Positions 6,866 to 15,280 of a DNA stretch of 64,000 bases are shown here, piece by piece. Source of the DNA: Myroides odoratus DSM 2801. GTDB lineage: Bacteria; Bacteroidota; Bacteroidia; Flavobacteriales; Flavobacteriaceae. Both the position numbers and the translations under genes were made by a program. Location: assembly GCF_000243275.1 (NCBI RefSeq), contig NZ_CM001437.1:3639604-3703603 (forward strand), in the 5' to 3' direction. How positions within the stretch are numbered: position 1 is the first letter of the stretch; each line of letters opens with the position of its first letter. The notes below the pieces were generated by a model. The model saw only the letters and a list, made by a program, of their open reading frames with translations. It searched no databases and was not told the origin of the DNA.

Positions 6866-7747
6866 ATGAAAAGGATGCTATTTGTTTTTTGTTTAATGGT
6901 TTTATGCTATGGATGCCAGGATCGAGAAAAAACAATCGATAAACAAAAGCTGCTAGGACGAGATTTTCGATTATTTCAAGATACTCCAGCTTGGACATTA
7001 GCAAAAGCAGTTCGAGATGAAGATATAGAAGCTATAAAAAGCGAGATTGTAAAGAATAATGTTGACCCTGATTTTCAGGAACCAAAATATGGAGGGACAT
7101 TATTAATGTTTGCTATATATAATAACAAGTATAGAAGTACACAATTATTGTTAGAACTAGGAGCAAATCCCAATTTACGAGATGTATACCGTGGTGCGAG
7201 TGCTATGATTGATGCTTCTGAAAATAAAAATTCTAAATATTTACGATTACTTATAGCCTATAAAGGGAATCCAAATTTAATAGAAAATGCTCCTATTATT
7301 GGAAATAAAAAGGTTCGAAATACGCCTCTTAATGTGGCAATTTCATGTTTTAATTGTGATGATTTAGAAAAAGTGAAATTGTTAGTGACTGCGGGAGCTG
7401 ATATAAATTATGCTAAAGATGATCAAGATGGATTTACAAGATTACCACTTGCAGATGCTTTACTGTTAAAAAAAATGCATGTTACTCTATACTTGTTAGA
7501 ACATGGGGCAGATTATACTAAGATACTTTATACAACAGTAAATAATAAAGATGTATCTATTTTAGAAGCTTTAAGAAGATGTGTTTTTGATCTTAAATCG
7601 GACGAATACACAACCAAAAAAAAAGTAATTAGTTTTTTACAAAAGCGAAATTTGGATTATGATAAAGAGCCTATACCTGATTTTATTTTAAAAGAAATAC
7701 AAAATAGGTATCCAGATAATTGGAATGATTACATAAAGCAATATTAG
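6866..7747 (+). CDS. Ankyrin-repeat lipoprotein
   Basis: A 293-residue protein with a lipoprotein signal (MVLCYGCQ, Cys about residue 17). Ankyrin repeats follow: AWTLAKAVRDEDIEAIKSEI, the GGTLLMFAIYNNK unit with STQLLLELGANPNLRD, a degenerate unit ending LIAYKGNPNL, TPLNVAISCFN with KLLVTAGADINYA, and LPLADALLLKKM with LYLLEHGADY. These are protein-binding modules. Lipidated or exported ankyrin proteins often sit next to polymorphic toxins and T6SS effectors and can act as immunity or adaptor proteins. Here that role is inferred from the island context. The C-terminal ~70 residues lack clear repeats. Confidence 0.8.
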   Translation: MKRMLFVFCLMVLCYGCQDREKTIDKQKLLGRDFRLFQDTPAWTLAKAVRDEDIEAIKSEIVKNNVDPDFQEPKYGGTLLMFAIYNNKYRSTQLLLELGANPNLRDVYRGASAMIDASENKNSKYLRLLIAYKGNPNLIENAPIIGNKKVRNTPLNVAISCFNCDDLEKVKLLVTAGADINYAKDDQDGFTRLPLADALLLKKMHVTLYLLEHGADYTKILYTTVNNKDVSILEALRRCVFDLKSDEYTTKKKVISFLQKRNLDYDKEPIPDFILKEIQNRYPDNWNDYIKQY

Positions 7748-7781
7748 AATATAATTTTTATGGAATTCACCAAAAAAAAAT

Positions 7782-7815
7782 AACCTTCCAAAGCGAATCA
7801 AAGGGGGTATTTAGT
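7782..7815 (+). repeat. Recurring post-gene motif, copy 4
   Basis: The core ACCTTCCAAAGCGAATCAAA, more diverged than copies 1-3, lies 34 bp after the ankyrin gene. One frame reads ITFQSESKGVFS and continues a few residues to a stop. Confidence 0.5.
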
Positions 7816-7868
7816 TTACAGTTCCACGATTTGCAGTAAATTAGATCTTGTGTAATAATAGTGTAGAA

Positions 7869-7952
7869 ATGGATTCTAGTGAACAACTAGGACTTCTACA
7901 AGATGAAAATCGGGAGGAGGTTGTATTGATAGATCAAATTTTAGTACACTAA
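7869..7952 (+). pseudogene. Possible small gene remnant
   Basis: A 27-codon frame from ATG, reading MDSSEQLGLLQDENREEVVL then IDQILVH and TAA, ends 3 bp before the next gene. The acidic composition resembles coding rather than spacer DNA. It may be the tail of a lost partner gene; there is no other evidence that it is expressed. Confidence 0.3.
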
Positions 7953-7955
7953 AAA

Positions 7956-8471
7956 ATGGAAATGCGAAAGACACTTTTTATGACAAAAATTCTAAACAAG
8001 TTAGGGATTAAGGTTTTCTTTTTGTTGTTTTTGACTCTTGTTGGATGTGATAAATATAAAGAATCCTATCGTGGTTATGCTTTTGTACAAGTTTATGAGA
8101 CTGAGGGAGGAGATTCAAATATAAATTTTTATTTGATGGATCAATATTCTAAGGGAAAATCATTTGATCAAAATATAGAACAAATTCAAAAGATTAAAAC
8201 AATTATTCTAACTACAGATAATAATGTTGATCTATTAAAACATATTCAAAGCTTAAAAAGTCTTAGGGGGAATAATCCTCATAATGAGTTAATCTATTAT
8301 TTGGTTTATGTAGATTTTGCAGTAAAAAAAGCCTATTTGCTAAAAAAAAATAATTTAGAGCAGGAATTAGTAGGAAAAAAAATGGATATAGAAGCTTATC
8401 ATTACTTAGTAGAAGACTCAGATGTAGAATTTCACAAGTTTAATGTAGTAGAATTTTTAAAAGGATATTAA
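7956..8471 (+). CDS. Small lipoprotein, function unknown
   Basis: Up to 171 residues; the start may instead be the internal Met at about residue 9, giving MTKILNKLGIKVFFLLFL followed by the lipobox TLVGC. The mature protein contains YRGYAFVQVYETEGGD, a helical middle and DFAVKKAYLLKKNN near the C-terminus. No family is recognised. It stands alone in the series of immunity-like cassettes. Confidence 0.55.
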   Translation: MEMRKTLFMTKILNKLGIKVFFLLFLTLVGCDKYKESYRGYAFVQVYETEGGDSNINFYLMDQYSKGKSFDQNIEQIQKIKTIILTTDNNVDLLKHIQSLKSLRGNNPHNELIYYLVYVDFAVKKAYLLKKNNLEQELVGKKMDIEAYHYLVEDSDVEFHKFNVVEFLKGY

Positions 8472-8580
8472 AGTTTTTTCCTTTAGTATAATACAATGTT
8501 GGTTTGAGTTCAAAATACAGCAAATTTTAATAAAACAAAGGCTCCAACATAGGTATAAACACTTAACTTAGAAATAGAAG

Positions 8581-9084
8581 ATGGTAAAGCATTTTTTTGT
8601 GATGATAATTTTATTGGGAGGGCTTATGTCGTGTAAAAAAGATAGTAAGAAATTAGATGCAGATTATGAACCTTTTAAATATACTTTCAAATACCCTGAT
8701 ACCGTTTATGTAGGTGAATCTCACTATAGCGAGGTATTGTATTTTAGTGATTTAGACACGATAACCACAAGTTTTGACAATGAAACTTATAAACGATATG
8801 TTTATATGTGTATGAAGAAAACAAAAAATATTAACTACGATTTTAAGACCCTTAAGAATAGCGTTTTAGATACTTTAGGAGCTCTTGATAATAGAAAAAT
8901 TCCAATTGGTGAAATTGAGTTTTCTGAGGCAGGAATACACTATTTAGATGGGTATGTTGTGGATGAAGTAATTTTTAAAGTTCCAATAGAAGGAAAATAT
9001 GATAATAATGGAGAACCACTTCATAGGTATATCCTGGAAGAAAATAGAATCACAAAAAAAGTAGTTGTCATTAATAAAGAATAA
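8581..9084 (+). CDS. Immunity-like lipoprotein, paralogue of the gene at 4272
   Basis: A 167-residue lipoprotein (signal ending GGLMSCKK, Cys about residue 18). It shares the order of conserved blocks with the 4272 gene: YPDTVYVGE, DLDTITTSFD, KRYVYMCMKKTKN, HYLDGYVVDE and ITKKVVVINKE. By eye roughly two-fifths or more of the residues match. Two diverged copies 4.3 kb apart suggest allelic immunity proteins acquired with different toxins. The next gene starts 4 bp after the stop, so they are probably co-transcribed. Confidence 0.65.
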   Translation: MVKHFFVMIILLGGLMSCKKDSKKLDADYEPFKYTFKYPDTVYVGESHYSEVLYFSDLDTITTSFDNETYKRYVYMCMKKTKNINYDFKTLKNSVLDTLGALDNRKIPIGEIEFSEAGIHYLDGYVVDEVIFKVPIEGKYDNNGEPLHRYILEENRITKKVVVINKE

Positions 9085-9088
9085 AACG

Positions 9089-9553
9089 ATGCACATCAGA
9101 TTTTTTCTTATTGTTTTTATACTATCTCAAGGGATATATGCACAGCATAAAAAGAGCTATATTTTTTTTGAAACTAATCAGCCGATAGAAGTTAAGTTTT
9201 TTGCTCAAATGCAAAGTAAAAACGATGAAGTTAAACCAATTGAAAGAAATCTTTTTTCGTTCAATAATCAAAATGTATTTTTTGTTGAGGTAAATAATAA
9301 ATGGATTAAAATAGATTTGAGAAAGTATGAGGCAGATCAATTTTTTAATATAAAACTAGATCTGAATGTGGAGTCAAAAGGCACTGTTTACAAATATAAG
9401 AGAGGAGATGAAATTAGGATAGAGGACAATTGTAAGGATGAAAAATGTGACATTGTAGTAATTGAATTTCCTAAAATAATATCTTCTGAAAATCAATATC
9501 AAACTACAATTAATACTGTTTTTTCAAAGTATATTTTTGATTCACTCTTTTAG
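9089..9553 (+). CDS. Secreted protein, C-terminus probably frameshifted
   Basis: The ATG at 9089 follows the previous stop directly and gives a clean signal peptide (MHIRFFLIVFILSQGIYAQ), so it is preferred over an upstream non-ATG start. The body (154 residues as read) is strand-rich, with two Cys in RIEDNCKDEKCDIVVIE, and is unrecognised. It stops at 9551-9553 just after TTTT (9548-9551). Removing one T would extend the frame through SEIEQALLQKNEITQVIKKY to a TAG at 9618-9620, one base before the next ATG. This fits a one-base insertion in the natural gene or in the assembly. Confidence 0.55.
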   Translation: MHIRFFLIVFILSQGIYAQHKKSYIFFETNQPIEVKFFAQMQSKNDEVKPIERNLFSFNNQNVFFVEVNNKWIKIDLRKYEADQFFNIKLDLNVESKGTVYKYKRGDEIRIEDNCKDEKCDIVVIEFPKIISSENQYQTTINTVFSKYIFDSLF

Positions 9554-9621
9554 TGAAATAGAACAAGCCTTACTACAAAAAAATGAAATTACACAAGTGA
9601 TAAAGAAATATCGACTATAGT

Positions 9622-9999
9622 ATGAGAATTAATCTAGTTATTATAATTATTCTTTTTAGTATTCTGTATGCTTGTGATTCACAGGAAGATAGGATGTTTG
9701 TCGAAAATAATACTTCTGATACTATTTTCTTTGAAATTAGAGAGCAAGATCAATCGATTATTTTTCCAAGAAGAGAAATAAAACCAATGTCTCAAGAAAA
9801 TGTGATAAAACTTTCATCATGGGAATCCGTTTATGATAACTTGAAGTCTGATGCAGTACTATATGTGTATATATCAAAGCAGAGGGATCAAGACTCAATG
9901 GTCTATTATAGAGGATATAGCTATAATCAATTAAACTTAAAACATTGGCTTGTGAAATTTCCAGAAGATGATTTTAGCAAGACTGCTATTCTCAAGTAA
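9622..9999 (+). CDS. Small lipoprotein, function unknown
   Basis: A 125-residue protein with lipobox ILYAC (Cys about residue 18). Early in the mature chain, FVENNTSDTIFFEIREQDQS looks like an Ig-like or beta-sandwich strand pair. The C-terminus has YYRGYSYNQLNLKHWLVKFP. No family is recognised. It is the last gene of the island before the right-hand repeat spacer and probably shares a transcript with 8581 and 9089. Confidence 0.55.
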   Translation: MRINLVIIIILFSILYACDSQEDRMFVENNTSDTIFFEIREQDQSIIFPRREIKPMSQENVIKLSSWESVYDNLKSDAVLYVYISKQRDQDSMVYYRGYSYNQLNLKHWLVKFPEDDFSKTAILK

Positions 10000-10015
10000 T
10001 GATGAATTATTGGGT

Positions 10016-11005
10016 TAAGGAAGGGTCGCATCCCGCGCTCACACTAGAAGGTGAGGAGGTGAGACGATGAGATGGTGAGACATTCTTCTTTAACCGAAGA
10101 AATCATCAAAAAAGCCTCTTGCAAAAAAACAAAAAAGCAAAAAAGCAATACTCTAATCAGTTGCTCCGCTCTGTATGTCCCCTTGACGAAGGAAGGGTCG
10201 CATCCCGCGCTCACACTAGACGGTGAGGTTTGTGCTTTGTGAAGTTTGTGAAATCGTAGGTTTGATCGATTAAAGAGGATTGTTGCAAAAAAAGCAAAAA
10301 ACCAAAACCAATTTACTTAAAAGCCAAAACCATCTTTACAAAAGAGAATTTACCCCAACGTAAGTCAAATAAAGAGCGTCAAATGTTTGAAAAGGCTGTA
10401 AAAATAAAAGGTGTTTGTACTTTGTGAGGTTCGTGCTTTGTGAGGGGCTTTTTTGCAAATCGCCTTTAATCGATAAACCCTACAACTTCACAAAAGACAA
10501 AAAAGCGACCTAGCAAACAATAGAAAACTAATTTAACCTTTATTTGGGTTAGTTGAAGGGTTTTTTGTTTCTTTTTTACCCTTTAAAAAAGAAAGGAGTC
10601 TTTGTAGGTTTGTTTTTTGTGAAGTTGCAAGAATCGCTGTAATAGAAAGTTTATTCTTTTTTTATAAGGAATTACCAGTCCGATCGCGCTCACGAATAGT
10701 ATGTCTCCCTGACGAAGGAAGGGTCGCATCCCGCGCTCACACTAGACGGTGAGGAGGTGAGGTTCTTCTTTAACCGAAGAAATCATCAAAAAAGCCTCTT
10801 GCAAAAAAGCAAAAAAGCAATACTCTAATCAGTTGCTCCGCTCTGTATGTCCCCCTGACGAAGGAAGGGCCGCATCCCGCGCTCAATTGCTCTTTGTGAG
10901 GTTTGTGAAATCGTGGGTTTTATCGATTAAAGATGAAATCCGACTATACCCACACCTTCTCACCTTCTCACCCTCTCACCCCCCATAACCCCTAACTCCT
11001 CACCC
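10016..11005. repeat. Long mosaic repeat spacer
   Basis: Nearly 1 kb without a gene. It holds four copies or part-copies of a GACGAAGGAAGGGTCGCATC block (about 10018, 10193, 10702, 10857). A ~120-bp module seen twice (about 10080-10205 and 10765-10885) contains GCTCCGCTCTGTATGT. Also present are several GTGAGG and GTGAGGTTTGTGCTTT stretches, TATCGATTAAAG cores, and a C-rich CTCACC array at 10955-11005. The island's right-hand direct repeat lies within it. Confidence 0.85.
10309..10553. repeat. Right copy of ~245-bp direct repeat bracketing the island
   Basis: Same orientation as 120-366 and almost identical to it from CCAACGTAAGTC onward. The two copies are ~10.2 kb apart and enclose the toxin/immunity-like genes. 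Confidence 0.85.
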
Positions 11006-11110
11006 CAAATTCTCTCTTAAATTATACCCATACGCGAATTATACCCCAAAGACAAATTGTATCTTTGGCGTATAGTTTTGAAACGTAGTGGAGTAATACG
11101 ATAATTTTAG

Positions 11111-12586
11111 ATGCAGTACGAGAAAGAGAATCAAATTGGAGATAAAAACGAACATTGGGTAAGTTGTGAAGTTTGCTTGGGATTGGGAAAAAAGAGCAAA
11201 AGGAGAAGCAAGCAACAGCGGCAACGCGGTGTGACAGCACCTGCTTTATATGAGCAGAACAATGGCGTAGAACAAGCTCCAAAAGCTCCTCAAAAAATAC
11301 AGAAACCTTGTAAGCATTGCTTGGGTACAGGACTCGTGCGCAGTAATATACCACCCGTTAATAATCCGTCTAAATATCCGCATATCGCTATTGTTGGAGG
11401 CGGAATTGGTGGTATCGCTTTAGCAGTTGCGTGCTTGCATCGCGGTATTCCATTTACCCTATTTGAAAGAGATCATGCTTTTGCCGAACGTGCACAAGGA
11501 TACGGACTTACCCTACAACAAGCCAGTAAAGCATTGCGTGCATTTGGAATCGCTGCAGTAGAAGGTGGAGTAGTGTCTACCAAACATATAGTACATGCAG
11601 TAGACGGAAAAGTGCTAGGGGAATGGGGAAAACGAAAATGGATGGGAGCAGAAGAAGATAAAACGGCAAAGCGAAATAATATCCACATTCCCCGACAAGT
11701 ATTGCGCCAAATGTTGATTCAGCAATTGGGGGGAGAGCAGCGAATGCAATGGGGGCATCAACTCATCGATTTACAATACAGTTCTTCTAAAGTGAATTTG
11801 ACATTTCAGGTTGACGATCAGCTCCGTAGTTTTGATGCAGATCTTGTGATAGGAGCAGACGGTATTAGAAGTACGGTACGCCGTAAATTAATTGGCGAAG
11901 ACCAAACACCCTTGCATTATTTAGGCTGTATGGTTGTATTGGGCATTTGCCCCTTAGAAAACCTCAGAGACGTACAATCGCCCTTATTAGATGGGGAAAC
12001 TGTATTTCAAACTGCAAACGGTACCGAGCGCATGTATATGATGCCCTATACCAAAGACAGCGTCATGTGGCAATTGAGTTTTCCGATGGATGAAGAAGAA
12101 GCAAAAGCCTTGAGTTTGGCGGGGCCAAAAGCACTAAAAGAAGAAGCATGCAGACGCATTCAGTGGCATAATCCCATCCCTGAAATACTTGACGCAACAC
12201 AGGAAACGACCATATCGGGATATCCCGTATACGACAGAAGTTTATTTGATCCAATGCTCTTGCAGAAGGCTGGGGCTGTAAGTTTATTAGGTGATGCTGT
12301 GCATCCCATGAGTCCATTTAAAGGGCAAGGGGCAAACCAAGCCTTGCTCGATGCTTTGAGTTTGGTACATCAATTAACGACTGCTTGCCAGGCTGTTCCA
12401 GATTGGAAAACCTTAGATCTACGTCAAGCCATATTAAGTAAATACGAAGTAGAAGTAAGTAATAGAAGTAGTGCAAAAGTAAAAGGGTCAGCAGCAGCAG
12501 CAGCATTTTTACACTCTGATGTTGTACTTCAAGAAGGTGACCAAACCATTGGTGCTAAGTGGAAGTCAAGGACTTCGCAGGAGTAA
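11111..12586 (+). CDS. FAD-dependent monooxygenase with N-terminal DnaJ-like zinc motif
   Basis: A 491-residue protein. Residues 19-26 (CEVCLGLG) and 67-74 (CKHCLGTG) are two CxxCxGxG motifs like those of the DnaJ zinc-finger region, separated by a basic Gln/Arg/Lys-rich linker; together they could bind one Zn. From about residue 90 it is a class A flavoprotein hydroxylase: IVGGGIGG dinucleotide motif (96-101), ADGIRSTVR (DG motif), and LLGDAVHPMSPFKGQGANQA, which binds the flavin phosphate and ribityl. Relatives include salicylate hydroxylase-like and TetX-like enzymes acting on aromatic substrates. The substrate is unknown. It is monocistronic, between a repeat spacer and convergent outer-membrane genes. 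Confidence 0.85.
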   Translation: MQYEKENQIGDKNEHWVSCEVCLGLGKKSKRRSKQQRQRGVTAPALYEQNNGVEQAPKAPQKIQKPCKHCLGTGLVRSNIPPVNNPSKYPHIAIVGGGIGGIALAVACLHRGIPFTLFERDHAFAERAQGYGLTLQQASKALRAFGIAAVEGGVVSTKHIVHAVDGKVLGEWGKRKWMGAEEDKTAKRNNIHIPRQVLRQMLIQQLGGEQRMQWGHQLIDLQYSSSKVNLTFQVDDQLRSFDADLVIGADGIRSTVRRKLIGEDQTPLHYLGCMVVLGICPLENLRDVQSPLLDGETVFQTANGTERMYMMPYTKDSVMWQLSFPMDEEEAKALSLAGPKALKEEACRRIQWHNPIPEILDATQETTISGYPVYDRSLFDPMLLQKAGAVSLLGDAVHPMSPFKGQGANQALLDALSLVHQLTTACQAVPDWKTLDLRQAILSKYEVEVSNRSSAKVKGSAAAAAFLHSDVVLQEGDQTIGAKWKSRTSQE

Positions 12587-12659
12587 TACGATTTAAAAAG
12601 GCTTATAAAACAGTCCATCTTGTTCAGAGCAATTCACTTCCTTTTTTGGTGTAACATCA

Positions 12660-12698
12660 TAAAAAAACGCCTGAGTAGTGTACCCAAGCGTTTATTTC
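12660..12698. terminator. Weak terminator between convergent genes
   Basis: AAACGC and GCGTTT arms lie either side of CTGAGTAGTGTACCCA-type sequence, with A-rich and T-rich flanks. The position between the converging monooxygenase and outer-membrane gene supports a shared, imperfect terminator. Confidence 0.4.
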
Positions 12699-12730
12699 TA
12701 TGTAAAATTTAATGTTTTATTTGCAATACA

Positions 12731-13357
12731 TTAAAACTTATACCCAACACCTAATTGGAATACTCTGTGTTGTCCATCAGCATCTTTCAAAATGTCCGTC
12801 AAACCAAGGTTATATCGAGCATCAAAGAATAATCCAAAAGAAAGATCATATGCTACACCAAAATTTAAACCAAAGTCAACTTTGTTTGTCATAGATTTAA
12901 TGTTGTTTGTTATTGAGGTTTTTTCATTCCCTAAACGAAGATCTGCTGTCGATTCTGCTTTTACTAAGAATCCGAGTTGTGGACCTGCTTGAATACTAAA
13001 GCCTTCTGCAACATAGTATTTTGCCATAACAGGAACGTTGATGTAATTCATGTTTACTTGCATGTTAGTAACACGTACACCTTCTATTAGAAGATCGTTT
13101 TTACCCTTCGCTCCTTGCATTGAGTATTGAAGTTCAGGTTGGATAGAAAACTTATCAGTCACAAAAATCTCAGCTGCAGCCCCAATGTGGAAACCTGCTT
13201 TACTTTTACTATCTGAGTCGTCGCTGATATTTGAAATGTTTAATCCTGATTTAACTCTAAATCGAACGTCTTGTTTATCCGATTTTTCAGGTGTTTGTGC
13301 ATGAGAAATTGCACTAAATGCGAAAATAGCCAAAAGGCTAGTAATCATTCTTTTCAT
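12731..13357 (-). CDS. Outer-membrane beta-barrel protein (porin-family type)
   Basis: A 208-residue protein with signal peptide ending AISHAQ. Features typical of the Bacteroidota outer-membrane barrel family (PF13568-like) are GLNISNISDDSDSKSKAGFH early on, FSIQPELQYSMQGAKG, VPVMAKYYVAEGFSIQAGPQ, and a C-terminal strand ending in aromatic F (VFQLGVGYKF). The function is structural or transport-related and unknown. It is a tandem paralogue of the gene at 13460 on the same strand; the terminator between them suggests separate transcripts. Confidence 0.85.
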   Translation of the reverse strand: MKRMITSLLAIFAFSAISHAQTPEKSDKQDVRFRVKSGLNISNISDDSDSKSKAGFHIGAAAEIFVTDKFSIQPELQYSMQGAKGKNDLLIEGVRVTNMQVNMNYINVPVMAKYYVAEGFSIQAGPQLGFLVKAESTADLRLGNEKTSITNNIKSMTNKVDFGLNFGVAYDLSFGLFFDARYNLGLTDILKDADGQHRVFQLGVGYKF

Positions 13358-13423
13358 TTGTAATTGTGTTTGTATAGTTAGCTATTAGTTCTGCTTAAAG
13401 AGAATAAATGCTAGATGTTATAT

Positions 13424-13453
13424 AAAAGAGGATAATGTAGATTATCCTCTTTT
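13424..13453 (-). terminator. Strong terminator after the 13460 barrel gene
   Basis: A perfect 13-bp stem, aaaagaggataat / attatcctctttt, with a GTAG loop, lies directly after the stop of the minus-strand gene and ahead of its downstream paralogue. Confidence 0.85.
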
Positions 13454-13459
13454 CAATTT

Positions 13460-14065
13460 TTAGAATTTATATCCTACTGAAATTTGGAATACTCTGTTTT
13501 TAGCTGAATTATCACCCTCTTTACTGATTTTAGATAAACCTAAATTGTAACGAGCATCAAAGAAAACTCCGATTGGTAATTCATATCCTACACCAAAGTT
13601 TAAACCAAAGTCAACTTTTTTTGTATCACTTTTCATATCCATGGTTTCTGACTCTCCATTCGCTTCCATTTTTGCTTCTGATTTCACATTGAATCCAACT
13701 TGTGGACCTGCTTGTACGTTTAAACCATCAATGATATAGTATTTTGCCATGATAGGAATATTTAAGTAATCAAGCTTTGTTGTTGCTTTAAATTTTGCTG
13801 ATACCCCCATGAAGTAAGCTGTTTCTTCTTGTTTTACTCCTTGGGTAGAGTAGATAATTTCGGGTTGTACTGAGAATTTTTCGGTAATGAAAATTTCTGC
13901 TACAGCTCCTACGTGAAATCCTGTTTTGCTTTTTGAATCATCAAGATCAGAAATGTTTGAAATGTTCAAACCTGCTTTTGCTCCAATTTTAATATCTGGA
14001 GTTTGTGCTAATGCAGCGCCGCTAAAAGCGAAAATAGCCAATAGGCTCATAGTAATTTTCTTCAT
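13460..14065 (-). CDS. Outer-membrane beta-barrel protein (porin-family type)
   Basis: A 201-residue paralogue of the gene at 12731. It has signal peptide ending GAALAQ, then GAKAGLNISNISDLDDSKSK, FSVQPEIIYSTQGVKQ, IPIMAKYYIIDGLNVQAGPQ and the terminal strand VFQISVGYKF. Tandem duplication followed by divergence is clear; the variable stretches are where surface loops are expected. No substrate can be inferred. Confidence 0.85.
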   Translation of the reverse strand: MKKITMSLLAIFAFSGAALAQTPDIKIGAKAGLNISNISDLDDSKSKTGFHVGAVAEIFITEKFSVQPEIIYSTQGVKQEETAYFMGVSAKFKATTKLDYLNIPIMAKYYIIDGLNVQAGPQVGFNVKSEAKMEANGESETMDMKSDTKKVDFGLNFGVGYELPIGVFFDARYNLGLSKISKEGDNSAKNRVFQISVGYKF

Positions 14066-14386
14066 ATGTATTGATTATTTATAAGGTTAAATTCATGCTA
14101 AAAGTATTAAATATAATTTTAAATAAAAACCAAAATAAATTGTATTTGTATAATTTCTCAAAAAATAAACTAAAATGATAAAATAATGTGATTTTTGTGT
14201 TGTTAATAAAATAAAATAAGATAATTAAGTCCCTGAAAGGGGAAAAATAGAAAATTATATTTTATTTTTTTTGCCTTTGAGTGCTGAATACACTTCTTTT
14301 AACTATATTATAGTCTTAAGAAAGAGGAAAGAATACTGGAATTTTTAATTTTTAATGACATCTTTGTATGTAAGAGATATATTGGT
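14066..14386. other. AT-rich divergent promoter region
   Basis: 320 bp between the minus-strand barrel gene and the plus-strand HxlR gene. It is very AT-rich, with no ORF and no clear repeat. ACATCTTTG about 25 bp before the HxlR ATG is close to a Bacteroidota -7 box (TAnnTTTG) but has a mismatch. Confidence 0.5.
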
Positions 14387-14719
14387 ATGGAGAAACAAGT
14401 AATTACAGACAAAGTATGCCCTTTAGAATTTGCGGTAAAAGCAATTAGTGGTAAATGGAAGATTCCTATCATTTGGCGAATCAATGAAGGGGAGAAGAGA
14501 CCGAGTGAATTTTTGAGGGGAATTGCGACAGTGGATCGTCGTGTACTCAATCAACAATTAAAAGAGTTAGAAGAAGTGGGCATTTTGAGTAAACAGCGTT
14601 TTGATGAGGTTCCTCCAAGGGTAGAATATACCTTAACACCTTTAGGATTACAACTGATTGAAGTTTTAAAACAACTCAATGCGTGGGGAGAAATTTTATT
14701 GGAAGATCAACATCCTTAA
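14387..14719 (+). CDS. HxlR-family winged-helix regulator
   Basis: A 110-residue protein, the typical length for the family. The hallmark N-terminal CPLEFAVKAISGKWKIPIIW contains the conserved Cys of redox-sensing HxlR/HypR/YodB types. It is followed by the recognition region VDRRVLNQQLKELEEVGIL and the wing VPPRVEYTLTPLGLQL. It binds DNA as a dimer. Its target is not obvious: it is flanked by a divergent barrel gene and a gene-free stretch. Confidence 0.9.
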   Translation: MEKQVITDKVCPLEFAVKAISGKWKIPIIWRINEGEKRPSEFLRGIATVDRRVLNQQLKELEEVGILSKQRFDEVPPRVEYTLTPLGLQLIEVLKQLNAWGEILLEDQHP

Positions 14720-14929
14720 AAAGAAGAATCTCGTTCGGCAAGTAGTTATACTTAAAAATGCAGAAACAGTTCAAAATTATAGTAGTTTTACTACTAATCG
14801 CGTCTAAAAAGAAGAAGAATACACGAAAAATATAAAGAAATACTCTTTTTAGTAAGAATTTGAATCAAAAAAAGTTGTCAAAAGAATACTTTTTTTTAGT
14901 TTTTAGTGTGTTATGTTTAAAATTATAAG

Positions 14930-14962
14930 AACAGATGAGGATTTATTTCATCTGTTTTTTTT
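14930..14962 (+). terminator. Terminator hairpin
   Basis: A stem of aacagatga paired with tcatctgtt, a short loop and a T8 run. It may end a long HxlR 3' UTR. Confidence 0.75.
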
Positions 14963-15280
14963 ATTGTATTAAATTAAAATTAAAAAAGCATAACCTTGTA
15001 TTTTTTTCTTGCTTATTACGTAGAATGTTATTTCCTTTGTTAGGGAATTAAATAAATGAGTGGAAATTCATTTCTAAGTTAATCAATCCTCTTTTTTAGT
15101 AAGGCAGAAAATGGGATATCGTGGTTTACGAGTAATGGATTTCAAGTTTTTAATTTGAAAAGGGTTAATAGGAATTCTGTTTAATTGTTTGTTGTTTCGA
15201 AATAGTACCTTATACTTTCAAATTAAAAACACGTAGTAAAAACAACCTGTTTTTAGTACACAAGAAAAATTTATGAAAAA

